Notes under the pieces: model-generated
Told to the model about the DNA's origin: nothing
Databases searched by the model: none
Seen by the model: only the letters and a program-made list of their open reading frames with translations
In this document: positions 1-5,562 of the stretch, piece by piece
Layout of the letters: every line of letters begins with the position of its first letter
Numbering within the stretch: the first letter of the stretch is position 1
Translations under genes and position numbers: made by a program
Assembly (NCBI GenBank): GCA_003644325.1
Contig: QNCA01000120.1
Location: 1-5,566 of the forward strand
Reading direction: 5' to 3'
DNA: 5,566 bases
DNA from: Planctomycetota bacterium
GTDB lineage: Bacteria > Planctomycetota > B129-G9

Positions 1-1
1 G

Positions 2-97
2 GCCAAGAAAGATTATGCCAGGGCGCTTGTCCTGGGCACGCCCCAGCCGCCGGAATGGAAGAACCCTGAACGGAGAATTCCCATCTTAGCCAAGTAG
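2..97 (+). CDS. Possible C-terminal end of a plus-strand gene (partial)
   Basis: An open frame enters from the left edge and runs 31 codons to a TAG stop at 95-97. The residues include the stretch LGTPQPPEWKNPERR and a hydrophobic end, IPILAK. About two thirds of the third codon positions are G or C, as in the neighbouring genes. The frame would be convergent with the epimerase gene, whose stop lies about 85 bases away, which is a normal arrangement. I do not recognise the protein. A 31-codon open frame at a window edge can occur by chance in GC-rich DNA, so this is tentative. The 85 bases between this stop and the epimerase stop (98-182) show no gene and no convincing terminator hairpin. Confidence 0.38.
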   Translation, partial: AKKDYARALVLGTPQPPEWKNPERRIPILAK

Positions 98-182
98 CGA
101 TGCGGAAAGTCACGAATGCCTGCGGACATGGTGCGGATCTCGTTGCCGCGCGGAGTTGCTTTGCGTTCATGCTTCAACAATT

Positions 183-1136
183 CTACCTCCGCACATTGCC
201 CGACCCGGCCTTGCGGTGCCATCCCACCGTTTTTGCAAGGCCTTCTTTTACCCCGACCGACGGCTCGTAGCCGAGCAGTCTGCGCGCCTTTGTTATGTCC
301 GCCTGCGAGTGGCGCACGTCGCCGGGGCGCGGCTCCGTATGCTCGGGCCGAAAATCCACGCCGAGGAGCCCGGCTATGTGCCTTGCAATATCCAGGACGC
401 TGGTGCGCTCGCCGCAGGCGACGTTGATTACCTCTCCGGCGGCGCCCGGGGCGGTGCACGCCAGGAGGTTCGCGCTCACCACGTTGTCCACGTAAGTGAA
501 GTCGCGCGACTGCAGCCCGTCGCCGTGTATGGTCGGTTGGCGCCCCTCCAGTGCCGCGGAGATGAACAGCGGCACGACGGCCGAATACCGGCTTGCGGGG
601 TTCTGTCGCGGACCGAAGACGTTGAAGTATCTCAACACGACCGTCTCCAGTCCGTACAGCGCGTGGAAAACCTTGCAGTAGTATTCACCGGTCAATTTGC
701 CGACGGCGTAAGGAGACAGGGGCCTCGGCGGCATTGATTCCGTCTTGGGCAGCCGTTCGGTATCGCCGTAGGCGGACGACGACCCCGCGTAGATTACCCT
801 CCTCACGCCGGCGTCCCTTGCGGCAATCAGCACGTTCAGCGTCCCGTCCACCTGTGCCCTGTTGCTGGCGACGGGGTCCGCCACGGAACGCGGCACGGAG
901 GGGAGCGCCGCCTGGTGCGCGACAAAGTCAACCCCTTCCATCGCCCTTGCGACCGCGCCGGCGTCGCAGATGTCTCCCTCGATGAACCTTATCTTCGAGA
1001 CGAAAGGCTCGATGTTTTCGCGCTTGCCGGTTGAGAGGTCATCGAAGACCACCACATCCTCGCCACGGGCGACGAGCGCCTCGACGATGTTCGAGCCGAC
1101 AAATCCGGCCCCTCCGGTGACAAGAAATCTGGGCAA
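183..1136 (-). CDS. NAD-dependent epimerase/dehydratase, WbpP/GalE-like UDP-sugar 4-epimerase
   Basis: This 317-residue extended short-chain dehydrogenase probably interconverts UDP-hexoses or UDP-N-acetylhexosamines at C4 in the cytoplasm, supplying sugars for surface polysaccharide. The N-terminal Rossmann fold shows TGGAGFVG (residues 7-14) and an acidic pair after the second strand (D32-D33) typical of NAD binding. GSSSAYG (118-124) carries the catalytic Ser region, and SPYAVGK (141-147) supplies the Tyr143/Lys147 pair. The stretches HQAALPSVPRS (74-84) and RYFNVFGPRQ resemble the WbpP-type UDP-GlcNAc 4-epimerase branch, but exact substrate cannot be read from sequence. The length is slightly short of WbpP (about 340 residues). 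The start is TTG, placed by the Rossmann motif and by a strong ribosome binding site just upstream. It lies 22 bases downstream of the TatD gene's stop and is probably the last gene of that operon. Confidence 0.9.
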   Translation of the reverse strand: MPRFLVTGGAGFVGSNIVEALVARGEDVVVFDDLSTGKRENIEPFVSKIRFIEGDICDAGAVARAMEGVDFVAHQAALPSVPRSVADPVASNRAQVDGTLNVLIAARDAGVRRVIYAGSSSAYGDTERLPKTESMPPRPLSPYAVGKLTGEYYCKVFHALYGLETVVLRYFNVFGPRQNPASRYSAVVPLFISAALEGRQPTIHGDGLQSRDFTYVDNVVSANLLACTAPGAAGEVINVACGERTSVLDIARHIAGLLGVDFRPEHTEPRPGDVRHSQADITKARRLLGYEPSVGVKEGLAKTVGWHRKAGSGNVRR

Positions 1137-1140
1137 GTAA

Positions 1141-1150
1141 TCCTCCTCTT
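1141..1150 (-). promoter_or_regulatory. Ribosome binding site fixing the TTG start of the epimerase
   Basis: Read on the minus strand the sequence is AAGAGGAGGA, followed by TTAC and the TTG start codon, so GGAGG lies 5 bases before the start. This near-perfect Shine-Dalgarno sequence sits in the 22-base gap after the TatD gene and explains how an unusual TTG start can be used efficiently. No in-frame ATG lies between it and the Rossmann-fold motif. Confidence 0.8.
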
Positions 1151-1158
1151 ATTCTCTT

Positions 1159-1944
1159 TCAGGCTGTCTCGGCGCTGTCGGGGGGACCGATGCCGAACAG
1201 CCGGTTGGCGTTAAGCGTAGTGATTCGGTCGATGTCGTGCAGCGACAGGTCGTAGAGTCGTGCCAGCGCCCGGGCGATGTAACGGACGTAGGCGGGTTCG
1301 TTTCGCGTCCCGCGGAATGCCTGCGGCGCGAGAAACGGCGCGTCGGTTTCGAGCATCAGGTCCTCCGGCCGGACGCTGCGCACGACCCCGCGCAACTCCT
1401 CCGCATTGGGGAACGTCACCGGCCCGCCGAACGACAGCAGCAAGCCGAGGTCCAGGAACCGCCGGGCGTCCTCCGCGCTGCCGCTGAAGCAGTGCATCAC
1501 TCCCCGCAGGGGCCGCCCGAGGCCCCGGAGGATATCATAACAGTCGTCGTACGCCTGCCGGCAGTGAATCACGACCGGCAGGTCGTGCCCTGCCGCGATG
1601 TCGATCTGCCGGAGGAAGGCCCTGCGCTGAGCGTCGCGAGGAGCGCGATTCCGGTAATAGTCCAGGCCCGTCTCGCCGACGGCAACGACCTTCCGTTCGG
1701 CCGCCAGATCGTCTATCTCACGCCAGAGGTTCTCGTCGGCCTCGGCGGCGCTGTTGGGATGCAGGCCGACCGCGGCATAGACGTTCAGGCGCTCTCGCGC
1801 CAGGGCCGCCGCTGCGCGGCTGGAGGGGGCGTCGATGCCGATGGTTATCATCTTTTCCACTCCGGCCTGTCCCGCCCTTTCGATGACCTGGTCAAGGTCC
1901 TCGTGGTAGTCAGGAAAATCAAGATGGCAGTGGGTATCTATCAT
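1159..1944 (-). CDS. tatD: TatD family metal-dependent hydrolase (DNase-type)
   Basis: This 261-residue cytoplasmic TIM-barrel hydrolase of the amidohydrolase superfamily belongs to a family whose members act as metal-dependent 3'-5' DNases. The metal ligands are visible: HCH at residues 5-7, Glu91 in VGETGLDYY, His127 in VIHCR, His151 in MHCFSG and Asp201 in LETDAPFLAP. The C-terminal RNEPAYV signature is also present. The length matches the family, which is near 260. The ATG start is set by MIDTHCH, where the motif begins almost at the first residue; the upstream ribosome binding site is weak. The family has several paralogues (TatD, YcfH, YjjV types), so the symbol is given at family level. 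It lies between the J-domain gene (62-base gap) and the epimerase (22-base gap), all on the same strand, so co-transcription is likely. Confidence 0.93.
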   Translation of the reverse strand: MIDTHCHLDFPDYHEDLDQVIERAGQAGVEKMITIGIDAPSSRAAAALARERLNVYAAVGLHPNSAAEADENLWREIDDLAAERKVVAVGETGLDYYRNRAPRDAQRRAFLRQIDIAAGHDLPVVIHCRQAYDDCYDILRGLGRPLRGVMHCFSGSAEDARRFLDLGLLLSFGGPVTFPNAEELRGVVRSVRPEDLMLETDAPFLAPQAFRGTRNEPAYVRYIARALARLYDLSLHDIDRITTLNANRLFGIGPPDSAETA

Positions 1945-2006
1945 GAGTGGGGCTGAGAGCGGTGAAATCCGCAGCGGGCGTAAAAAACCGACCGCAGGGA
2001 GTCCCT

Positions 2007-2906
2007 TTATTTCGTCGAAACGTTTGTAGTCCCCCGTGTTGGTCGGTTATTATTTAAATCGGCATTTGCCGCGTTCATCTTTAGCGCTGCCTGCGGGCTG
2101 TCGGGGTCGAAGTCAAGGCTCTCTTTAATCTTCTTCACGCCCTTAAGGCCCGGCTTCAGGTGAAGGGCCTTGCTCAGGCTCGCTACCGCTTTGTCCCTTT
2201 GGCCGAGAGCCAGATAGGATTCGGCGAGTTTCTTGTAAATGAACGCGCGCTCGGATTTGCTCAACTTGAGTTCCAGGGCGCTTATGTAATACTGTACGGA
2301 TTCCTTCTTGCCCGCGGCGCGCGGCAGGCCGCGGGTGAGCATCACGTACAGCCGGTTCCGCACTTCCGCATGCAGGTAAGCCCCCGGCGGCTTCTTGCGG
2401 AGCGTTTCATACATCTCCTGGTAACGGGCCAGGGCGGCGGGCATGTTATCCATGCGCTCGAATTCCTCGGCGAGAAGGAACAGGCAGTCCATGTAATCCC
2501 TCTCATCAAGGTGTTTACTCAGGTCAAGCCGCCGGTTCCTCGAGCGCACCTGCTCATACAGGTCCACGGCATCCGCCCCACGGTCGGTCAGCAGGTAGTG
2601 CAACACCAGTTTCAATTTGCCGCCGACCGATGAATCTTCGCGGCGCGCCTTTTCCCACTTGCTCCAGAAGCGCTTGCGGGCCTCTTCCGGATCGCGCTGC
2701 AACATCATGTCGTATTCGAGCCTCTTGCGCGTGTCCGTGAGCACCCTGTAGGCTTCTATCAGCAGTCTCGTCTTCTTTGCGGCCCATTTCACACGGCGGC
2801 TGTTACGGTCGGGATGGTATTGCTTGGCCATGTTCCTGAACGACCGCTTGATTTCTTTGCTGCAGGCGGTCCTGCTGATATTCAGTAATTCATAGTAGTC
2901 CTGCAA
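2007..2906 (-). CDS. J-domain protein with C-terminal TPR repeats (DnaJ-like co-chaperone)
   Basis: From the chosen start the protein has 299 residues. The J domain begins at once with QDYYELLNIS and contains the HPD motif (31-33) that stimulates the ATPase of DnaK-type Hsp70; it ends near residue 65. The glycine/phenylalanine linker and cysteine zinc finger of true DnaJ are absent. The rest is largely alpha-helical, with a clear tetratricopeptide repeat at about 219-252 (AESYLALGQRDKAVASLSKA) and less regular TPR-like helices from about residue 85. The tail of about 25 residues is Asn-rich and probably disordered. A specialised Hsp70 co-chaperone or adaptor is the inference. An in-frame TTG at 2936 would add 10 residues. 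I prefer TTG at 2906 because GGAG (2916-2919) lies 9 bases upstream of it and because the consensus promoter would start transcription at about 2936. It is the first gene of the minus-strand operon. Confidence 0.88.
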   Translation of the reverse strand: MQDYYELLNISRTACSKEIKRSFRNMAKQYHPDRNSRRVKWAAKKTRLLIEAYRVLTDTRKRLEYDMMLQRDPEEARKRFWSKWEKARREDSSVGGKLKLVLHYLLTDRGADAVDLYEQVRSRNRRLDLSKHLDERDYMDCLFLLAEEFERMDNMPAALARYQEMYETLRKKPPGAYLHAEVRNRLYVMLTRGLPRAAGKKESVQYYISALELKLSKSERAFIYKKLAESYLALGQRDKAVASLSKALHLKPGLKGVKKIKESLDFDPDSPQAALKMNAANADLNNNRPTRGTTNVSTK

Positions 2907-2942
2907 TTCTGTCGTCTCCGAAAAAGTCCGCGACAAACCGTA

Positions 2943-2971
2943 ATTATATCACCCATTCGCACTTCTGTCAA
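2943..2971 (-). promoter_or_regulatory. Perfect-consensus sigma-70-type promoter for the minus-strand operon
   Basis: On the minus strand TTGACA (2966-2971) and TATAAT (2943-2948) are separated by exactly 17 bases (2949-2965), matching the housekeeping consensus at every position. The expected transcription start is 6-7 bases beyond the -10 box, at about 2936-2937. That coincides with the upstream TTG codon of the J-domain gene, so either the message is leaderless or translation begins at the internal TTG (2906). No other good promoter was seen in the short gaps of the operon, so it probably drives all three genes. Confidence 0.8.
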
Positions 2972-2976
2972 ACGAC

Positions 2977-3001
2977 CCGGCGGCGGGGGGGGGAGCGCCG
3001 G
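2977..3001. repeat. Inverted repeat enclosing a nine-G tract
   Basis: CCGGCG (2977-2982) is the exact reverse complement of CGCCGG (2996-3001), leaving a 13-base loop that contains an unbroken run of nine G (2985-2993). It lies just upstream of the -35 box of the minus-strand promoter and touches the start of the next palindrome. There is no T-run beside it and it lies upstream of both flanking genes, so it is not a terminator. A protein-binding site, a remnant of the adjacent repeat element or a chance GC-rich structure are all possible. Confidence 0.45.
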
Positions 3002-3033
3002 TGATTGTCACCATTACCCATTCGGACCCTGAC

Positions 3034-3054
3034 GGGTCCTCAGGGCGAGGACCC
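3034..3054. repeat. Strong 8-bp hairpin, mutually exclusive with an upstream hairpin
   Basis: GGGTCCTC (3034-3041) and GAGGACCC (3047-3054) are perfectly complementary around the loop AGGGC. The first arm can instead pair with GGACCC at 3024-3029 around the tetraloop TGAC. The two folds therefore compete for bases 3034-3039. No T-run follows on either strand, and neither predicted promoter transcribes across it toward a gene, so a terminator or attenuator role is not supported. Confidence 0.5.
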
Positions 3055-3075
3055 GGAACGGGCGGAGCGCAACAT

Positions 3076-3091
3076 CCCCGACCTGTCGGGG
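3076..3091. repeat. Hairpin CCCCGA-CCTG-TCGGGG
   Basis: This is a perfect 6-bp stem with a tetraloop, followed by further G residues so that the right arm belongs to a seven-G run (3088-3094). It is part of the palindromic stretch between the two divergent promoters. No T-run follows it. Confidence 0.45.
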
Positions 3092-3171
3092 GGGCCAGTT
3101 CGTAGATGGTGACTGTCACAGTGCCAAGCAGCGCCCAGGATTCTTACACGCTCCGTCCCTCCCGCGGCAAG

Positions 3172-3199
3172 TTGAACTTCTGCCGGAGCGGAGTATAAT
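3172..3199 (+). promoter_or_regulatory. Predicted sigma-70-type promoter for the response regulator gene
   Basis: TTGAAC (3172-3177) and a perfect TATAAT (3194-3199) are separated by 16 bases. The expected start of transcription near 3206 gives an untranslated leader of about 74 bases before the ATG at 3280. It faces away from the minus-strand promoter, and the palindromic element lies between the two. Confidence 0.65.
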
Positions 3200-3270
3200 A
3201 CACCAGCAAGGTGTGGAGACGGAATCGGAGCCGCGTACGCCAAAGACGCGATATCGACGGCAAAAGACCC

Positions 3271-3274
3271 GGAG
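3271..3274 (+). promoter_or_regulatory. Ribosome binding site deciding the regulator's start
   Basis: GGAG is followed by TGCCG and then ATG at 3280. This supports that ATG over an in-frame GTG at 3211, which would add 23 basic residues of no domain value ahead of the receiver domain and would lie only about 5 bases from the predicted transcription start. Confidence 0.7.
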
Positions 3275-3279
3275 TGCCG

Positions 3280-4677
3280 ATGAAGGCGAGGATACTGCTG
3301 GTTGACGACGACCAGGAGCAGCGGGAGGCGCTGCGCGGGGTCCTCGAGCCGAGAGGCTACGAGGCCATGGCCGCGTGTGACTGGCACGAGGCATTGAGCC
3401 TGCTCGACAGGCGTCCCGCGGACGTAGTCGTGTCCGACCTCGACACGCCCGGCATGGACGTTACGGACTTCTTTAACAAGGTCAGGGAGGCCCACCCGCA
3501 TACCTGCTTCATAATAATGACCGAGCAAGGCGCGATCGAAAGCGCGGTGGAATCAATTCGGAAAGGGGTCTATACTTACATAACCAGGCCCGTGAGCGGC
3601 GACGAGTTGTTGCACCATGTTCACCTGGCGCTGCAGAACCGCCGCCTGGAGCGCGAAAACGCCGCGCTGAGGCAGGAGGTCAAAACCGCGCGTGTTACCA
3701 GGGAAATCATCTGTTCCTCGAAAGAGATGCAGGCCCTGATGGAAGAGGTCGAAATGGCGGCCGGAAGCGACGCCACCGTGTTAATCCGCGGGGAAAGCGG
3801 CACCGGCAAGAGACTCATCGCCGAGGCCATACACGCCCGCAGCAGCCGCCACGAGGGACCGTTCGTAAAAGTAAGTTGTGCCGCCGTGCCGGAGAGCCTC
3901 CTGGAAGACGAACTGTTCGGCCATGAAAAGGGAGCATTCACCACGGCGCCGAACCGGCGCCGCGGCGAATTTGAAATGGCCCACACGGGCACCATCTTCC
4001 TGGACGAAATCGGCGAGACGCCCCCCGCCCTCCAGGCGAAGATACTCAGGGTGCTGCAGGAGCGCGAGTTCGAGCGCATCGGCGGCTCACAGGCGATAAA
4101 CGTTGACGTGCGACTAATCGCGGCAACCAACAGGAACCTGGAACAAATGGTCGGCGAAAGGAAATTCCGCGAAGACCTCTACTACCGAATCAACGTCGTC
4201 CCGCTGACGGTCCCGCCGCTCAGGAAACGCCGCGGAGACATATTGCTCCTGGCAAACCATTTCCTGGAACGCTACGCCGCCAGGAACAAGCGCAAGTTCA
4301 AAGGCATCTCCAGAAAAGCACAGTCCGCCCTGCTCAATTACTCGTGGCCCGGCAACGTGCGCGAACTCGAAAACGCCGTCGAACGCGCCGTCGTAATGAG
4401 TCGGAGCAAATATATCGAAGAGAAAGACCTTCTGCCGTCCCTGAAAGGCGTGCCGTTCAACAAGGACGAGATGTTCGACATGCTGCTTGACGAGCAAGTG
4501 CCTCTCAAGACAATCGAGAAGGAATTAGTGATGCGCAGCCTCAAACGCGCCGACGGCAACCGCACGAAAGCGGCAAAAATGCTCGGCCTCAGCCGCCGCA
4601 CCCTGCAATACCGTTTGGGAAAATATAACATCCTCGAACCTTCCTCCCGTAACAGGAAAAACCGCCAAAACCGCTGA
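3280..4677 (+). CDS. NtrC-family sigma-54-dependent response regulator
   Basis: This 465-residue cytoplasmic activator has the usual three parts. The receiver domain (about 3-118) has acidic residues Asp9-Asp11, phosphoacceptor Asp53 in VVSDLDTPGMD and switch Thr81; the normally invariant Lys is Arg103. The AAA+ domain (about 143-385) shows Walker A GESGTGK (171-177), Walker B TIFLDEIGE (238-246), arginine residues in FREDLYYR (296-303) and WPGNVRELEN (356-365). The loop that contacts sigma-54 reads GAFTTA (218-223), not GAFTGA. A Fis-type helix-turn-helix closes the protein (about 412-450: TKAAKMLGLSRRTLQYRL). The family uses ATP to remodel sigma-54 RNA polymerase bound at -24/-12 promoters. 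No sensor kinase is adjacent, so its input is unknown. A ribosome binding site fixes the start. The deviations suggest altered phosphorylation response or altered sigma-54 coupling. Confidence 0.93.
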   Translation: MKARILLVDDDQEQREALRGVLEPRGYEAMAACDWHEALSLLDRRPADVVVSDLDTPGMDVTDFFNKVREAHPHTCFIIMTEQGAIESAVESIRKGVYTYITRPVSGDELLHHVHLALQNRRLERENAALRQEVKTARVTREIICSSKEMQALMEEVEMAAGSDATVLIRGESGTGKRLIAEAIHARSSRHEGPFVKVSCAAVPESLLEDELFGHEKGAFTTAPNRRRGEFEMAHTGTIFLDEIGETPPALQAKILRVLQEREFERIGGSQAINVDVRLIAATNRNLEQMVGERKFREDLYYRINVVPLTVPPLRKRRGDILLLANHFLERYAARNKRKFKGISRKAQSALLNYSWPGNVRELENAVERAVVMSRSKYIEEKDLLPSLKGVPFNKDEMFDMLLDEQVPLKTIEKELVMRSLKRADGNRTKAAKMLGLSRRTLQYRLGKYNILEPSSRNRKNRQNR

Positions 4678-4737
4678 ACGAGAAAACAACCGGCACACAC
4701 CCTGGCGAAGAGGTACTGAAAGATTCTCTCAAAACAC

Positions 4738-5562
4738 ATGACCATGAACGTGAACAGTCGCCGCAAGAAGGAGAAGGAACGCCGAATAATCGAGCGGTTC
4801 CTTGACCATCTGGACTTCAAGATAGAGGATTTGAAAGACGGCGAGAAACCTGATTTCAGGGCGACCCTCCGCAGCAACGGGAAATCCCTTAACGTTGGTA
4901 TTGAGTTGACGGAATATGCCCGCCCTGCGGGCAGGCGAATGGAGGCGATATGGGACGAACTCGAGAAGCATCTGGAAAAATACCAGCCCAAATATTGCCC
5001 CCTTCGCAATCTCGGCGGGTTCATCACCTTCAAACAAAACATCTTTCCCCCAAAACGTCTATGCCCGTTTCTTGCCAGGGAAATCCTCGAGTTTGTCGCG
5101 GAGCATGTTGACCGGATAACGGACGGACGGACGTCCCTGAGCATGGGTTCGCGCGACAACCCTCTCATCGCGACGTGGGAAGACATCGCGGCGGCAAACT
5201 CCAGCCGGTATCCGAATCTTAAAAAATACATCGGAAGTATGAAAATGTGCAACACGCTCCCCGGCTGCTGGTCCTGCTCTGGCGCGAAAACCGAGTGGAT
5301 CGACGTACTGCCCGAAGAACTAATCGGCATCATCAACAGGTACGCAAACAAACGCATCCGCTATCACTGGGGGTTGGCCGACGAGATGTGGCTGGTCATA
5401 CACGGCGGCGGTTCGGTGCACTCCGCGATGTCCCGACCCGAAAAGGCGGACACGGCCGAGTTAAGGAGCGCGGCGGAAAAGTCGGGCTACGATTGCATCT
5501 ATCTATATGAAGAGTTCAAGGACTGGTGCCGTTGCCTGTGGCCTCCCGGTCTGGCCGGTTAA
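4738..5562 (+). CDS. Hypothetical protein with possible PD-(D/E)XK nuclease-like core
   Basis: I do not recognise a named family for this 274-residue soluble protein; there is no signal peptide or membrane segment. The N terminus is basic (RRKKEKERR, 8-16) and leads into a helix with Glu19. KPDF (37-40) and GIELTEY (54-60) follow, giving a spacing of E-x19-D-x16-E-x-T that resembles the active site of PD-(D/E)XK nucleases, with Thr in place of the usual Lys. Later features are a cysteine cluster (Cys171, Cys177, Cys180), a Lys/Arg-rich helix (195-210), the strand MWLVIHGGG (217-225) and a Cys/Trp-rich end. The ATG at 4738 has almost no ribosome binding site; GAAGAGGT (4707-4714) is 23 bases away, and ATG 4744 is an alternative. 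It follows the regulator by 60 bases without a terminator. Sampled stretches are lower in GC than the minus-strand genes (27/60 at 4801-4860, 30/60 at 4981-5040). The nuclease call is inference. Confidence 0.75.
   Translation: MTMNVNSRRKKEKERRIIERFLDHLDFKIEDLKDGEKPDFRATLRSNGKSLNVGIELTEYARPAGRRMEAIWDELEKHLEKYQPKYCPLRNLGGFITFKQNIFPPKRLCPFLAREILEFVAEHVDRITDGRTSLSMGSRDNPLIATWEDIAAANSSRYPNLKKYIGSMKMCNTLPGCWSCSGAKTEWIDVLPEELIGIINRYANKRIRYHWGLADEMWLVIHGGGSVHSAMSRPEKADTAELRSAAEKSGYDCIYLYEEFKDWCRCLWPPGLAG

Larger units (their letters stand above)
3000..3123. repeat. Palindromic REP/MITE-like element with imperfect terminal inverted repeats
   Basis: The left end holds the palindrome GGTGA-TTG-TCACC (3000-3012) and the right end holds GTGAC-T-GTCAC (3109-3119), overlapped by ACTGT-C-ACAGT (3112-3122). 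The outer ends form inverted repeats: GTGATTGTCACCAT (3001-3014) matches the reverse complement of 3106-3119 at 12 of 14 positions. Between them are hairpins GGACCC/GGGTCC (3024-3039), GGGTCCTC/GAGGACCC (3034-3054) and CCCCGA/TCGGGG (3076-3091). Short non-coding DNA made of nested palindromes with inverted ends is typical of REP/REPIN or MITE-type elements. AGCGCC occurs at 2994-2999 and 3130-3135 and could be a target duplication, but this is weak. The end palindromes could instead be operators for the divergent genes. No transposase lies in the window. Confidence 0.5.

Noticed and set aside
13..459. Minus-strand open frame of 148 codons overlapping the 3' end of the epimerase
   Set aside because: It is Arg/Pro/Gly-rich shadow coding over most of its length and overlaps a confidently identified gene. 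Its non-overlapping part after 183 has no ribosome binding site or recognised motif.
156..737. Plus-strand open frame of 193 codons opposite the epimerase
   Set aside because: It is antisense to a well-supported epimerase, and its composition reflects high-GC third positions on the other strand. No motif is seen.
1237..1956. Plus-strand open frame of 239 codons opposite the TatD gene
   Set aside because: It mirrors the TatD coding frame, has no recognisable domain and no credible ribosome binding site.
1982..2006. Possible terminator between the J-domain and TatD genes on the minus strand
   Set aside because: A run of six T (minus strand, from 1982-1987) is present, but the upstream palindrome AGGGA-C-TCCCT has only a one-base centre and cannot form a stable hairpin next to it. 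Read-through is expected.
3211..3279. Upstream GTG start extending the regulator by 23 residues
   Set aside because: The extension is highly basic, lies outside the receiver domain and starts about 5 bases from the predicted transcription start. ATG 3280 has a ribosome binding site at proper spacing.
3040..3528. Minus-strand open frame of 162 codons across the intergenic region and the receiver domain
   Set aside because: It overlaps a strong plus-strand regulator start, promoter and hairpins, and encodes no recognisable domain.
4690..4707. Possible sigma-54 promoter (GGCAC...GGC) before the hypothetical gene
   Set aside because: The invariant GG and GC are 11 bases apart instead of 10, and the -12 element lacks TTGC, so it does not meet the consensus.
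4723..4737. ATT start at 4723 for the hypothetical gene, with GAGG 9 bases upstream
   Set aside because: The spacing is attractive, but ATT starts are very rare. ATG 4738 or 4744 is more likely despite the weak ribosome binding site.
4338..5357. Minus-strand open frame of 339 codons opposite the regulator end and the hypothetical gene
   Set aside because: Its residues are Arg/Ser/Phe-rich as expected from antisense reading. It is antisense to the clear helix-turn-helix end of the regulator, while the plus-strand reading gives a balanced soluble protein.
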